Source: JAUVDZ01 sp964346325 (GTDB lineage: Bacteria; Patescibacteriota; Gracilibacteria; UBA1369; PNNO01). Taken from it: a stretch of 32,855 nucleotides of DNA. The number at the start of each line of letters is the position of its first letter. Positions within the stretch are counted from its first letter, which is position 1. The stretch covers positions 1-32,855 of the forward strand of contig CAYFUK010000005.1 in the NCBI GenBank assembly GCA_964346325.1. Direction: 5' to 3'. The notes under the pieces were generated by a model. It worked only from the letters and a program-made list of their open reading frames with translations. It had not been told where the DNA came from and searched no databases. A program made the translations under genes and the position numbers. Positions 25,037 through 32,827 of the stretch are shown here, piece after piece.

Positions 25037-25824
25037 AATTTAATGGTTTTGACTTCTTTTATATTAAGATTTAATTCTTTATTTGCAAAATTTTTAAAAG
25101 CTTCGGGGCAGTCGGTTGTTAAATATTCGCGCTTACCTGATTTATTCAAGTTTTTTTCGATTTCGGGATGCCGGTTCAGATAATCCGCCAGACTATTTGA
25201 TATTACTTCCCCTGAATCCAAAACCCTTACTTTAGTACCCATATATCGTTTAAAATGTTTATACATCAAAGGATAATGCGTACATCCCGGTATCAAAACA
25301 TCGCAATTATACGATTTAATCGGAGCAAGATATTTTTTAAGAATTTTTAAGGATTCGGGTTTGTGCTGCCAGTGTTCTTCGATTAGCGGAACAAGTAACG
25401 GACATGCACGGCTAAAAACTTGTATTTCGGAGTTCAGTTTTTGAATTTCTTTTTTATATGCATCGGATTTTATTGTTCCGCTTGTTCCCACAACCGCCAC
25501 TTTTTGATTTTTTGTTAATTCAGCCGCTTTTTCAGCCAAAGGCAAAATAACCCCGAGTATTTTTTTATCGGGGTATTTGTTTTGTAAATGCCTTAAAGCC
25601 AGCGCAGAAGCCGTATTGCAAGCTATTATCACTAAATTGACTCCTTTATCAAACAAATATTCAACAGCCTGCTCACTGTATCTCTGGACGGTTTGTTGTC
25701 CGCGTGTACCATAAGGCGTACGGGCATTATCCCCCAAATATATATAATCGTATTCCGGAAGACTATCAATAAAAGGCTTAAGTACAGTTAACCCACCATA
25801 TCCGGAATCAAAAATTCCAATCAT
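25018..25824 (-). CDS. murI: Glutamate racemase
   Basis: Makes D-glutamate for peptidoglycan from L-glutamate in the cytoplasm. The 268-residue length is standard. Motifs: GIFDSGYGG (3-11, D6), YLGDNARTPYG, catalytic C69 in IIACNTAS, GTSGTIKSDAY, and catalytic C181 with H183 in IPGCTHYPL. I placed the start at ATG 25824, which begins MIGIFDSG as in the family; an upstream TTG would add three residues. The gene leads into the PAP2-kinase fusion with a 19-bp overlap, tying D-Glu supply and lipid-carrier recycling to one transcript. Confidence 0.96.
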   Translation of the reverse strand: MIGIFDSGYGGLTVLKPFIDSLPEYDYIYLGDNARTPYGTRGQQTVQRYSEQAVEYLFDKGVNLVIIACNTASALALRHLQNKYPDKKILGVILPLAEKAAELTKNQKVAVVGTSGTIKSDAYKKEIQKLNSEIQVFSRACPLLVPLIEEHWQHKPESLKILKKYLAPIKSYNCDVLIPGCTHYPLMYKHFKRYMGTKVRVLDSGEVISNSLADYLNRHPEIEKNLNKSGKREYLTTDCPEAFKNFANKELNLNIKEVKTIKLWSLKG

Positions 25825-25883
25825 ATAAAACAATTAATACCTTCAATATTTAACAGGTAAACAGCTTTAATTGAAAGAGAAAT

Positions 25884-26396
25884 TTATTTGCCTTTTTGAT
25901 TAAGCGGGCCCATAACCAATTCTTCGACCCGGGAATCCTGCAAATCGAGCAAATCCGTACATCTGTTTCTTATTTCTTCCATGGTGGGCAGTATTTGTTC
26001 GAACTGAAAGCGCAGTGTAAGAATATCCATATGGAGTTTATCGACCTTTGAATACAAATTATCAATTATTGTCAGGAAGTCTTTTTTAAATTTTTCGCCT
26101 TCTTCCGAATGAGCGGCGAGTTCCTCATATTCAGCTTTTAAATCATTAACTTTGACCTTCATCGCAGCGATTGTTTTAAACTTTTCATCGAAGGCTGACA
26201 AAACAGTTCCGGTTGAAACTTCTTCAAGTGATTTTTCGAAAATCGATCTTGCGAGTTCGGCAACGCTTTTACATTCCGCAGCGAGTTCTTTTTCAGCTTT
26301 AAGTAATCCCGAAAGTATCTGCCTTGCGTTATCAATACCTCCCAGAGCATCAACAACAGAATTGTTTGGCGTTTCATGTGATTGAGATTCAGACAT
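25884..26396 (-). CDS. Unknown coiled-coil protein
   Basis: A 170-residue, mostly alpha-helical cytosolic protein. After a short polar start, residues about 25-155 have heptad-like spacing of hydrophobics (ILSGLLKAEKELAAECKSVA, MKVKVNDLKAEYEELAA, LYSKVDKLHMDILTLRFQF). No enzymatic motif, signal peptide or membrane segment is seen. It is transcribed from a good promoter about 36 bp upstream and lies ahead of murI with a 59-bp gap. It could be structural or a regulatory partner; I do not recognise the family. Confidence 0.75.
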   Translation of the reverse strand: MSESQSHETPNNSVVDALGGIDNARQILSGLLKAEKELAAECKSVAELARSIFEKSLEEVSTGTVLSAFDEKFKTIAAMKVKVNDLKAEYEELAAHSEEGEKFKKDFLTIIDNLYSKVDKLHMDILTLRFQFEQILPTMEEIRNRCTDLLDLQDSRVEELVMGPLNQKGK

Positions 26397-26431
26397 AATT
26401 AAATAATTAAAGATTATTAAAATTGAAAGCT

Positions 26432-26460
26432 ATTCTAATGGTACTCTTCAGACAGGTCAA
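26432..26460 (-). promoter_or_regulatory. Promoter for the coiled-coil gene
   Basis: Minus strand: TTGACC (26455-26460), 17-bp spacer, TAGAAT (26432-26437). Confidence 0.65.
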
Positions 26461-26466
26461 ATTTTT

Positions 26467-26526
26467 TTAATCTTCCAACTCAGCTAAAACTTCATCGATT
26501 CGCTGCTGTATACCAACAACCTCCCA
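26467..26526 (-). pseudogene. Possible short coding remnant
   Basis: In the 212-bp spacer, one minus frame reads WEVVGIQQRIDEVLAELED followed by TAA (26467-26469). It has coiled-coil-like composition but no ATG, and a stop lies just upstream (26527-26529). It may be the tail of a lost gene or chance. Confidence 0.25.
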
Positions 26527-26555
26527 TTATATAGCTGATAAATGTAAATGCCGGA

Positions 26556-26584
26556 TAGACATTACAGCTTTATTTTTGTAGAAT
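26556..26584 (+). promoter_or_regulatory. Promoter for DUF881 gene pair
   Basis: TAGACA (26556-26561), 17-bp spacer, TAGAAT (26579-26584), ending 24 nt before the ATG at 26609. Confidence 0.5.
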
Positions 26585-26608
26585 GGCATTGTATAAAGCT
26601 GATTGCTT

Positions 26609-27337
26609 ATGAAAAATTCAGTAAAAATAATTTCGGTTTTTGCGGGGATTCTTGTGGGGATAATTGTAATGGCGCAGTTCAGGACGACCGTTCCTACGGG
26701 AAGTTCATACGCTGTTGATCAGATTGAAGCTCAAAAAGAGCTTATAAAAAGTTATGTTGACCGGGAGGCCCTGTTAAAAAGCCGCATAAGCACCCTGCGT
26801 AAAAAAATAGATGAAAGCCTTGAGCAAAATGCTTTGGTTAGTCAGACAACAAATCTTGAAACACTTAATAATCTCAAAAAAGAAATCGGCTTAACCCGGC
26901 TCAAAGGACCCGGATTAATCATACAACTTGACGACAGCCCTTTTGTTGACCGTGATAATATCGCCGATGAAGAACCCGGGATTGTTTATGCCGCCGATAT
27001 ACGTGATATAGTAAATCTGCTGAGAGCAAACAATGTTGAGGGAATAGCAATAAATGACCAGCGTATTATAGCCGCTTCCTCAATAACTTCCGTGGGCAAT
27101 ACGGTCTTGGTAAACAACTCGAACCTCGCGCCTCCATTTACTGTTTCGGCCATTGGTGATTATGAATCTTTTTTGATGAGAATGTATGATGAAAATGTTT
27201 TGCCGGACCTGCAAAAACGTATCAACGAGAACGGTATTCAATTTGAAACAAGAAGCATGCCGCATGTTGTTCTGCCTGTTTATAACGGCCAATTCAGATT
27301 AAATTATTTAAAAAAATCAGATGAACAGGAAACCTAG
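26609..27337 (+). CDS. DUF881 family membrane-anchored protein (first of pair)
   Basis: A 242-residue protein with a transmembrane anchor near residues 5-22, a coiled-coil stalk (about 25-85) and a DUF881 domain (about 90-220): GLTRLKGPGLIIQLDDSP, then DIRDIVNLLRANNVEGIAIN, QRIIAASSITSVGNTVLVNN and PPFTVSAIGD. DUF881 proteins are often near cell-division genes in Gram-positive bacteria (the YlxW/YlxX type), but their biochemical role is unknown. I used the ATG at 26609. The gene overlaps the next DUF881 gene by 17 bp, which supports translational coupling and possibly a heteromer. Confidence 0.88.
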   Translation: MKNSVKIISVFAGILVGIIVMAQFRTTVPTGSSYAVDQIEAQKELIKSYVDREALLKSRISTLRKKIDESLEQNALVSQTTNLETLNNLKKEIGLTRLKGPGLIIQLDDSPFVDRDNIADEEPGIVYAADIRDIVNLLRANNVEGIAINDQRIIAASSITSVGNTVLVNNSNLAPPFTVSAIGDYESFLMRMYDENVLPDLQKRINENGIQFETRSMPHVVLPVYNGQFRLNYLKKSDEQET

Positions 27338-27974
27338 ATTATCAGACAAAACCACTCAAATAATTCTGCTTTTAATAACAGGCCTTGTGCTTGGAGTTCT
27401 GGTAATAACGCAGGCCAGATATTTTACAAATTATGTTGCTTCGGTGGGGCGTGATTCAACGGAGAACATTTTCCGAAAAATACAGATTTTAAAAACATCA
27501 AACGAAGGCCTTGAAGAAGAAGTCGCTTTACTGGAAAATCAGCTCGAAGAATTATCAACCAAAGCACAGGCACTTGAATCAATTAAAAGTGAAATTAAAA
27601 AAAACAGAATTATTGCGGGCGAAGTTGATGTATCCGGACCCGGAATTGTTTTTGAAATCCGAAATGAAATTAAAGATATCTGGTTTACCGATACGGTTAA
27701 TGAACTTTTTGCTTCAGGGGCCGAGGCAATAAGCATAAATAATATTCGTCTAACCGATTCAAGTGCAGGTTTTGATATGCTGCCGAGCGGTCAAATTATG
27801 ATTAACAGTGTGATTTTGAATCCACCTTATACTTTCGCTGCAATCGGTGATTCCGAACAATTAAAACAGGCGCTGGAAAGCACTCTGGGTTTACTGGATA
27901 AAATGAAGGCAAACATTGAGAAGCTTGATTATTCGCTTGAAGAAAAAGACCTTATTAAAATGAAAAAAGTTTAA
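27321..27974 (+). CDS. DUF881 family membrane-anchored protein (second of pair)
   Basis: A 217-residue paralogue of the preceding protein: transmembrane anchor (about 12-30), coiled coil (about 40-92, with EEEVALLENQLEELSTKAQ), and a DUF881 domain with GEVDVSGPGIVFEI, NELFASGAEAISINNIR and PPYTFAAIGD. Its ATG is inside the 3' end of gene one. The tandem arrangement with matching architecture suggests an old duplication and a two-component complex; this is inference. The 3' end overlaps a minus-strand gene by 4 bp. Confidence 0.87.
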   Translation: MNRKPRLSDKTTQIILLLITGLVLGVLVITQARYFTNYVASVGRDSTENIFRKIQILKTSNEGLEEEVALLENQLEELSTKAQALESIKSEIKKNRIIAGEVDVSGPGIVFEIRNEIKDIWFTDTVNELFASGAEAISINNIRLTDSSAGFDMLPSGQIMINSVILNPPYTFAAIGDSEQLKQALESTLGLLDKMKANIEKLDYSLEEKDLIKMKKV

Positions 27975-28504
27975 AAATAAGCCATTATCAGCCATAAAGG
28001 CTGCAATGCGAGTATTACGCCCAATAAAATATAGAGTACCTTTTTGTTATATCTGTGTTTTTTGGATTCGGTTAAAACCTTTTGATGATCCAAAAGGGGC
28101 ACTGATGATTTAACCTGTGATTCAAGTTGCCCGACCCTGTAATTCGCGCCCTCCAGCCTTTGCTGGAAAACTCTTACCTCCTGCCTTAATTCTTCATATA
28201 GCTTTTTATAAACTTTTTCTTCAGTATTTTCAGGTTTTTTTTCTTTATTTGGTTCAACATAAGATGTGTTTATTTCGTAAACCTTTTTTTTCTTCGGTGA
28301 TTTATCCTTTTTGATATTTCCGTGTGGACGATTCTTTTTCATTGAATCTATTTCTTCCCGACTGAGCATAATTCGTCCGGCAACGCTTTTACCGGACAGC
28401 TTTTTTGACTTAATATAACGATCCAAAGTACGTGTAGACACATTCAAAATATCTGCCGCTTGTTTACGGCTCACACTAAATGTTTTTTGAGCTTGTGTTG
28501 ACAT
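27971..28504 (-). CDS. Membrane-tethered helix-turn-helix protein
   Basis: A 177-residue protein with an N-terminal MerR/excisionase-type helix-turn-helix (about 9-55: VSRKQAADILNVSTRTLDRY, then KSVAGRIMLSREEIDSM), a very basic linker (about 56-85, KKDKSPKKKK), a coiled coil (about 95-135) and one C-terminal transmembrane helix (about 153-175). It is thus a tail-anchored DNA-binding protein, able to link chromosomal DNA to the membrane. No sensor domain is seen outside the membrane. Proposed roles are transcription control or DNA/membrane organisation (inference). It is divergent from the RNA methyltransferase gene across 85 bp. Confidence 0.8.
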   Translation of the reverse strand: MSTQAQKTFSVSRKQAADILNVSTRTLDRYIKSKKLSGKSVAGRIMLSREEIDSMKKNRPHGNIKKDKSPKKKKVYEINTSYVEPNKEKKPENTEEKVYKKLYEELRQEVRVFQQRLEGANYRVGQLESQVKSSVPLLDHQKVLTESKKHRYNKKVLYILLGVILALQPLWLIMAYF

Positions 28505-28551
28505 GATAATTTCAGATCGTTATGATTAATCGGACATAAATTTACACTAAT

Positions 28552-28580
28552 TTGTCTACTTTGGCAAGTCGTTTTATAAT
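28552..28580 (+). promoter_or_regulatory. Promoter for RNA methyltransferase (near-leaderless)
   Basis: TTGTCT (28552-28557), 17-bp spacer, TATAAT (28575-28580). The ATG follows 9 nt later, so the leader is about 2-3 nt. Confidence 0.65.
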
Positions 28581-28589
28581 AAACCTATT

Positions 28590-29141
28590 ATGAAATACCG
28601 CAAGCTGACCCCGGAAGAAATAAAGCACACCAAAAAATCAGTCAAAGAAGTTCGGAAATCGAAAAGAACCCCTATTTATGTAGTGCTGGATAATATCAGA
28701 AGCCTATATAATGTCGGGTCAATATTCAGAACATCCGACGGGGTTATGGCTCAAAAAATATATCTGTGCGGCATGACGGGAATGCCTCCCAGAAAAGAAA
28801 TCTCGAAAACTTCTTTGGGCGCCGACCAAACAGTACCATGGGAATACAGGGAAAAAACGGTTGATGTTATAAAAGAATTAAAAGAAAATGGCATACGGAT
28901 TGTCACTCTTGAACTCACCGAGCCGAGCCGACATTATGCAAATGTGGATTTTGACTTTCCCGTTGCCCTGGTTCTGGGGCATGAAACGGACGGAATTAAA
29001 GATGAGGTAATGGAAATGGCGGATCTGTCGATTGAAATACCCATGCTCGGACGAGCAAACTCATTAAATGTTGCAACATCATATGGAATTGCCGTATACC
29101 AGTTACTGAATAAATATAATCTTATCAATGCTCAAACTTGA
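28590..29141 (+). CDS. SpoU/TrmH-family RNA 2'-O-methyltransferase
   Basis: A 183-residue SPOUT methyltransferase using S-adenosylmethionine to methylate the ribose of tRNA or rRNA. The signature motifs are present: motif 1 LDNIRSLYNVGSIFRTSDG (43-61), motif 2 LVLGHETDGI, and motif 3 IEIPMLGRANSLNVATSYGIA. These form the trefoil knot. The target nucleotide cannot be told from the sequence. It overlaps ybeY by 14 bp on the same strand, so the two RNA-maturation genes are probably coupled. Confidence 0.92.
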   Translation: MKYRKLTPEEIKHTKKSVKEVRKSKRTPIYVVLDNIRSLYNVGSIFRTSDGVMAQKIYLCGMTGMPPRKEISKTSLGADQTVPWEYREKTVDVIKELKENGIRIVTLELTEPSRHYANVDFDFPVALVLGHETDGIKDEVMEMADLSIEIPMLGRANSLNVATSYGIAVYQLLNKYNLINAQT

Positions 29142-29580
29142 ATACTACAATGACACATATGTTCCTTTGTCGGGTCACATATTCGAAGAAATACTCGAAC
29201 TGATCAATAATGATTTTAAGGAAATCTTCCCAAAAAAATTTGATAAAAGAAAAACTCATTTTATCACTTTCACTCTTATTGATGATGATGTGATCCAGAC
29301 AATCAATAAGGAACAACGCGGAATCGACAAACCGACCGATGTTGTTTCCTTAAGTTACCTGGGGGATGAAGAATTTCCGGAACAGGACATGATAGGTGAA
29401 ATTTTTATTTCTTATCAAACAGCTGAGAAACAGGCTGATGAAAACGCAATGAACCTGCTTGATGAATTAAAATTTTTGTTTGTTCACGGGGTACTCCACA
29501 TACTCGGCTATGAACATAAATCAGAAAAAGATTTTCAGACCATGATGAAACTTACAAATGAAATTCTTGCTATCGGTTAA
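29128..29580 (+). CDS. ybeY: Endoribonuclease YbeY
   Basis: Zinc endoribonuclease involved in 16S rRNA 3' maturation and ribosome quality control. The 150-residue length is normal. The metal site is HGVLHILGYEH with H120, H124 and H130; the family's GEIFIS (90-95) and TDVVSL (70-75) segments are present. The ATG overlaps the methyltransferase end by 14 bp. The 3' end overlaps the sugar-nucleotide enzyme gene by 11 bp, tail to tail. A ribosomal 3'-end maturase here is of interest because the window's genes lack Shine-Dalgarno sequences. Confidence 0.94.
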   Translation: MLKLEYYNDTYVPLSGHIFEEILELINNDFKEIFPKKFDKRKTHFITFTLIDDDVIQTINKEQRGIDKPTDVVSLSYLGDEEFPEQDMIGEIFISYQTAEKQADENAMNLLDELKFLFVHGVLHILGYEHKSEKDFQTMMKLTNEILAIG

Positions 29581-30469
29581 TTGTCTTTCTCAGTCCTTCA
29601 TACAAATTCACCTTAGGTTGCCAACCGAGTTTTTGTTTTGCCAGAGTTATATCCGGCTGCCTGCGCGCCGGATCGTCTTTAAGCGGATCGTGATATGAAA
29701 TTTTGCTTTTCGAGCCTGTTAATTCAATTATCATTTCCGCAAGTTCGTTTATTGTTATTTCATCAGTATTACCCATGTTAACGGGACCGATAAAATCATC
29801 CCGATTCATCATCATAATCATTCCATCTATCAAATCATCAACATACTGAAAACTGCGTGTTTGGCTTCCATCACCATAAACCGTTAAATCTTGTCCATTC
29901 AGAGCCTGATCAATAAAATTCGAAACAACACGTCCATCATCGGAAGCCATGCCCGGGCCGTAAGTATTAAAAATTCTGACTATCCGGATATCAATGCCTT
30001 GCTCTCGATGATAATCCATGAATAAAGATTCCGCCAACCGCTTGCCCACATCATAGCACGCGCGGGGACCGGTTGGATTGATATTGCCGTTATAAGTTTC
30101 TTTTTGAGGATGCTCTTCGGGGTCACCATAGACCTCGGATGTGGATGCCTGAAGTATCCGCGCTTTATTTCGCTTTGCAAGTTCAAGCATATTCAGACTT
30201 CCGAGTGCACAGGTTTTGCTTATTAAAATTGGATTCTTTTTAAATTGAACAGGTGATGCCGGGCATGCAAGATTATAAATCTGATCGCATTCCAAGGCCA
30301 GAGGATCACAAATATCATGTTCCATGAATTCGATATTCAGGCCTTGCAGATTAAAACGGCTGCCCGTAACAAGATTATCAACACATATTACGGAATGATC
30401 CTGATTAATAAGCCTTTTAATAAGATGATGCCCTATAAATCCCGCGCCGCCGGTAACAAGTATTCTCAT
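29570..30469 (-). CDS. UDP-glucuronic acid decarboxylase-like NAD-dependent SDR
   Basis: A 299-residue extended short-chain dehydrogenase/reductase. NAD-binding GGAGFIG (7-13), LACPASPVQF, catalytic region QASTSEVYGDPEEHPQ and YxxxK in CYDVGK, then RIFNTYGPGM and DDGRVVSNFI. The ACPASP and SEVYGDP blocks are characteristic of UDP-glucuronate decarboxylase (UDP-xylose synthase), although related UDP-glucose epimerase-type activities cannot be excluded. It would supply sugar nucleotide for surface polysaccharide. No glycosyltransferases lie in the window. It is divergent from a lipoprotein gene across 73 bp. Confidence 0.88.
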   Translation of the reverse strand: MRILVTGGAGFIGHHLIKRLINQDHSVICVDNLVTGSRFNLQGLNIEFMEHDICDPLALECDQIYNLACPASPVQFKKNPILISKTCALGSLNMLELAKRNKARILQASTSEVYGDPEEHPQKETYNGNINPTGPRACYDVGKRLAESLFMDYHREQGIDIRIVRIFNTYGPGMASDDGRVVSNFIDQALNGQDLTVYGDGSQTRSFQYVDDLIDGMIMMMNRDDFIGPVNMGNTDEITINELAEMIIELTGSKSKISYHDPLKDDPARRQPDITLAKQKLGWQPKVNLYEGLRKTINR

Positions 30470-30488
30470 AAAATATTTTGGGAATGAA

Positions 30489-30517
30489 TTAACAATTCGT
30501 TATATTAAATATATAAT
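30489..30517 (+). promoter_or_regulatory. Promoter for DUF3298 lipoprotein
   Basis: TTAACA (30489-30494), 17-bp spacer, TATAAT (30512-30517); the box ends 25 nt before the ATG at 30543. Confidence 0.7.
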
Positions 30518-30542
30518 ACATTTGATATTAATTAAAATAAGT

Positions 30543-31349
30543 ATGAAAAAATTATTATTATTGTTTTTGATTTTATTTATTATTGCGGGATGCGCTCCGG
30601 TTCCGGAATCGGAACTGCCGGCTGTTGAAGTTACAATCGAAGACACTTCAGCTTCGCCCGATCCCGAAACAACTTTTGTTTCGGATGATATAAATATGGA
30701 TAAAGATGTTATAACAAGCGCTATAACCGAAGAAACCGATAAATATTCAATAAATGTACAATTCCCGAAATTTGAGGAAGAGCCGGAATTGAACGAATTG
30801 TTAAAATCAATTGCAATTACGCAGACCGGTGCTTTTAAACAAGAGGTTCAGGAATCTGTCAGCGATGAATACATGCGGGAAAACAAAGAAACATTTCAAA
30901 AAAGTTACTTGCATATTATATATCGCGTAATAAGGCAGGATGACAAAATTATAAGTGTTGTATTTGAAAACGATTATTATATAAGCGGTGCTGCACATCC
31001 TTTGTTTTCCTTTAGAACGGTTAATTGGAATGTTACTGAAGACAAGGAATATCAATGGAACGATGTAATAACCGGGGATCGGGATATACCGCAGATCTTA
31101 TCCGAACTGGTTAAGCCGGATTTATACAGAATACTCGATGTTGATGAGGGTGTTGTGAGCGACTGGATTGAAGAAGGAGCAGGCCCCGAAGCTGAAAATT
31201 TCGAAAATTTTACAGTTGATCTTTATGATATCACCATATATTTCGATCCGTATCAGGTTGCGCCGTATGCGGCGGGACCCATTCCCGTAAACATCAGTTT
31301 TGAAGAACCGGGGATATTGCTGAATCCCGAACTTAAAACGGAGAACTAA
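30543..31349 (+). CDS. Lipoprotein with DUF4163/DUF3298 (RsiV-like) domains
   Basis: A 268-residue exported protein with signal peptide and lipobox FIIAGC (lipidated Cys near residue 17). The mature part has a DUF4163-like region (DKYSINVQFPKFEEEPELNE) and a DUF3298-like region (GAAHPLFSFRTVNW, then YFDPYQVAPYAAGP). This pair occurs in RsiV-type anti-sigma lysozyme receptors and PdaC-type proteins; here there is no anti-sigma segment or deacetylase domain. A peptidoglycan- or ligand-binding role is inference. I used the ATG at 30543 because it gives a compact lipoprotein signal. It converges on the next lipoprotein gene. Confidence 0.83.
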   Translation: MKKLLLLFLILFIIAGCAPVPESELPAVEVTIEDTSASPDPETTFVSDDINMDKDVITSAITEETDKYSINVQFPKFEEEPELNELLKSIAITQTGAFKQEVQESVSDEYMRENKETFQKSYLHIIYRVIRQDDKIISVVFENDYYISGAAHPLFSFRTVNWNVTEDKEYQWNDVITGDRDIPQILSELVKPDLYRILDVDEGVVSDWIEEGAGPEAENFENFTVDLYDITIYFDPYQVAPYAAGPIPVNISFEEPGILLNPELKTEN

Positions 31350-31389
31350 AGATTCTCTTTAACAAGTTCCGTTAGTTCTTTTGTGTGTG

Positions 31390-31947
31390 TTAAAATTCGC
31401 ATGTGTAAGCGCATACCTGTGCACACATATCAGCGTCCGGGGCACATGGTGAGCCGCATTCGTCAAATGTTCCGCCTCTTGCTTCGCAGTTTTTTCTGTA
31501 CGGTTCCGGGTCTTTTTCTTCAAGCCCTGTTCCGTACACTATTTTATCCTTAAAAATATTTTCAATCTGAATAACATTCGTACCGTTTGCTTCAGGTTCA
31601 TAAGCCTCTCCGGTACATTCAAAGTCTTTTAATACCACATGAAGTTCGCTTGCTTCGTTTTCTTCCCCTTCGGGAACTGCGGTAGCTTTTCGTACTCTGC
31701 CTTTAAAGTTAATATCCTGACCCAATTTGCATCTTACCGGTGTTTTTGAATACAAAACCGTTTCTTCGTCATCAAGCCTTACATATGCCGCATAAGGATA
31801 GCCCTCGGGAGGGTCGATCGGGTGTTCATAAGTGTTTCGCGTAATTTTTGCGCTTGTGTTAAGCTCCGAGCCCGCTTTCATTTCACCGCCGCCGTTGCAT
31901 GCGGTTAAAACAAATATTCCAATAAGTAATACTGCGATTTTTTTCAT
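31390..31947 (-). CDS. Lipoprotein with cysteine-rich C terminus
   Basis: A 185-residue exported protein: signal peptide and lipobox VLTAC (lipidated Cys about residue 17), a Gly-rich linker, a beta-rich middle (about 30-135), and a C-terminal tail with seven cysteines in about 33 residues (pattern C-x4-GG-x4-C-x3-C-x5-C-x3-C-x3-C with CGSPC and CAQVC), implying disulfide bonding outside the membrane. No known family is recognised with confidence. A candidate promoter is 31979-32006. Confidence 0.75.
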   Translation of the reverse strand: MKKIAVLLIGIFVLTACNGGGEMKAGSELNTSAKITRNTYEHPIDPPEGYPYAAYVRLDDEETVLYSKTPVRCKLGQDINFKGRVRKATAVPEGEENEASELHVVLKDFECTGEAYEPEANGTNVIQIENIFKDKIVYGTGLEEKDPEPYRKNCEARGGTFDECGSPCAPDADMCAQVCAYTCEF

Positions 31948-31978
31948 TTTATTCGATGTTAATTATATTGCTGAATAT

Positions 31979-32006
31979 ACTATAATAATTAAATTACAGA
32001 TATCAA
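31979..32006 (-). promoter_or_regulatory. Promoter for cysteine-rich lipoprotein
   Basis: Minus strand: TTGATA (32001-32006), 16-bp spacer, TATAGT (31979-31984). A second TATAAT lies closer to the ATG. Confidence 0.45.
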
Positions 32007-32047
32007 GAATATGTTCTTTACAGTCTCTTTAAAAGCTGATCAAAAGA

Positions 32048-32827
32048 TCACTCGTCTTTAAAAAACGCCTGCACACCCAATTCAAATTCATCCGACAGGC
32101 TTTCGGGCAATAGAGTTATTCCTGTTCGCTCAAGAAAAATTTTCCGCATTTCATCCGGATTTTCCGCTTGCCTGCCTGCAATACCCACTTCTCTCATCAG
32201 CTCGGCATTGAAAAAAGGCCGGGGGTTCTCAGGATTCTCTTCCTCGGCTTTTTCCAAAATATCTTCAACCTGCTCCACTTTATCTTCATCAACGGATTTC
32301 AAAAGGCTTCTGCGCATACCTGAATTTATCTCATCTACGAATTCGGGAGTGCCCTGCATTAATTGTGTAGGTGCAAGCGTGGAAAAAGGGACAATGATCC
32401 TCTCGTCGGAGTTCAGAAACAAATCATTTGCCGGGCCGGCGGCATGTTTAAGATAAGCTTCCACCCTGCCATCGTTTGATTGAATATATTTTAAATACTC
32501 TTTTCTTTTCATGCCCGAAGCCACAAAACCTCCGTGAGAATTGAGCAGCATCGACATACGCATTCTTCCTTCCATTACAATTTCTATAACGGATTTATCG
32601 AACGAATTTTTCATTCTTTCGATTCTGTTACCCAGAATCATGTCTTTTATTTCCCGCGATTCACCCATTCTATCGAGTTTTCTTAATTGCAGGGCTACAT
32701 TCAATATTTCAAACGGCCTTACAATATTTACTTTTGCTTCATATAATCTTAAGTCGCTTTCATGTAATTCGCCATCAGCAAGAAGAACCAGTTCGGCATC
32801 GAATTTTTCACCATCAGTATTTTCCAT
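32048..32827 (-). CDS. Unknown cytosolic protein
   Basis: A 259-residue protein without signal peptide or transmembrane segment. It is acidic and mostly helical, with an internal acidic helix (about 176-200, VDEDKVEQVEDILEKAEEE). No motif is recognised. The gene starts 28 bp from the window edge, so its promoter is only partly visible (a TATAAT sits too close to the ATG to serve a start there; TATAAC lies at the very edge). The length and clean frame support a real gene. Function is unknown. Confidence 0.72.
   Translation of the reverse strand: MENTDGEKFDAELVLLADGELHESDLRLYEAKVNIVRPFEILNVALQLRKLDRMGESREIKDMILGNRIERMKNSFDKSVIEIVMEGRMRMSMLLNSHGGFVASGMKRKEYLKYIQSNDGRVEAYLKHAAGPANDLFLNSDERIIVPFSTLAPTQLMQGTPEFVDEINSGMRRSLLKSVDEDKVEQVEDILEKAEEENPENPRPFFNAELMREVGIAGRQAENPDEMRKIFLERTGITLLPESLSDEFELGVQAFFKDE

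Noticed and set aside
31341..31357. Terminator between the convergent lipoprotein genes
   Set aside because: GAGAA/TTCTC is only a 5-bp stem with a short T tract; too weak to call.
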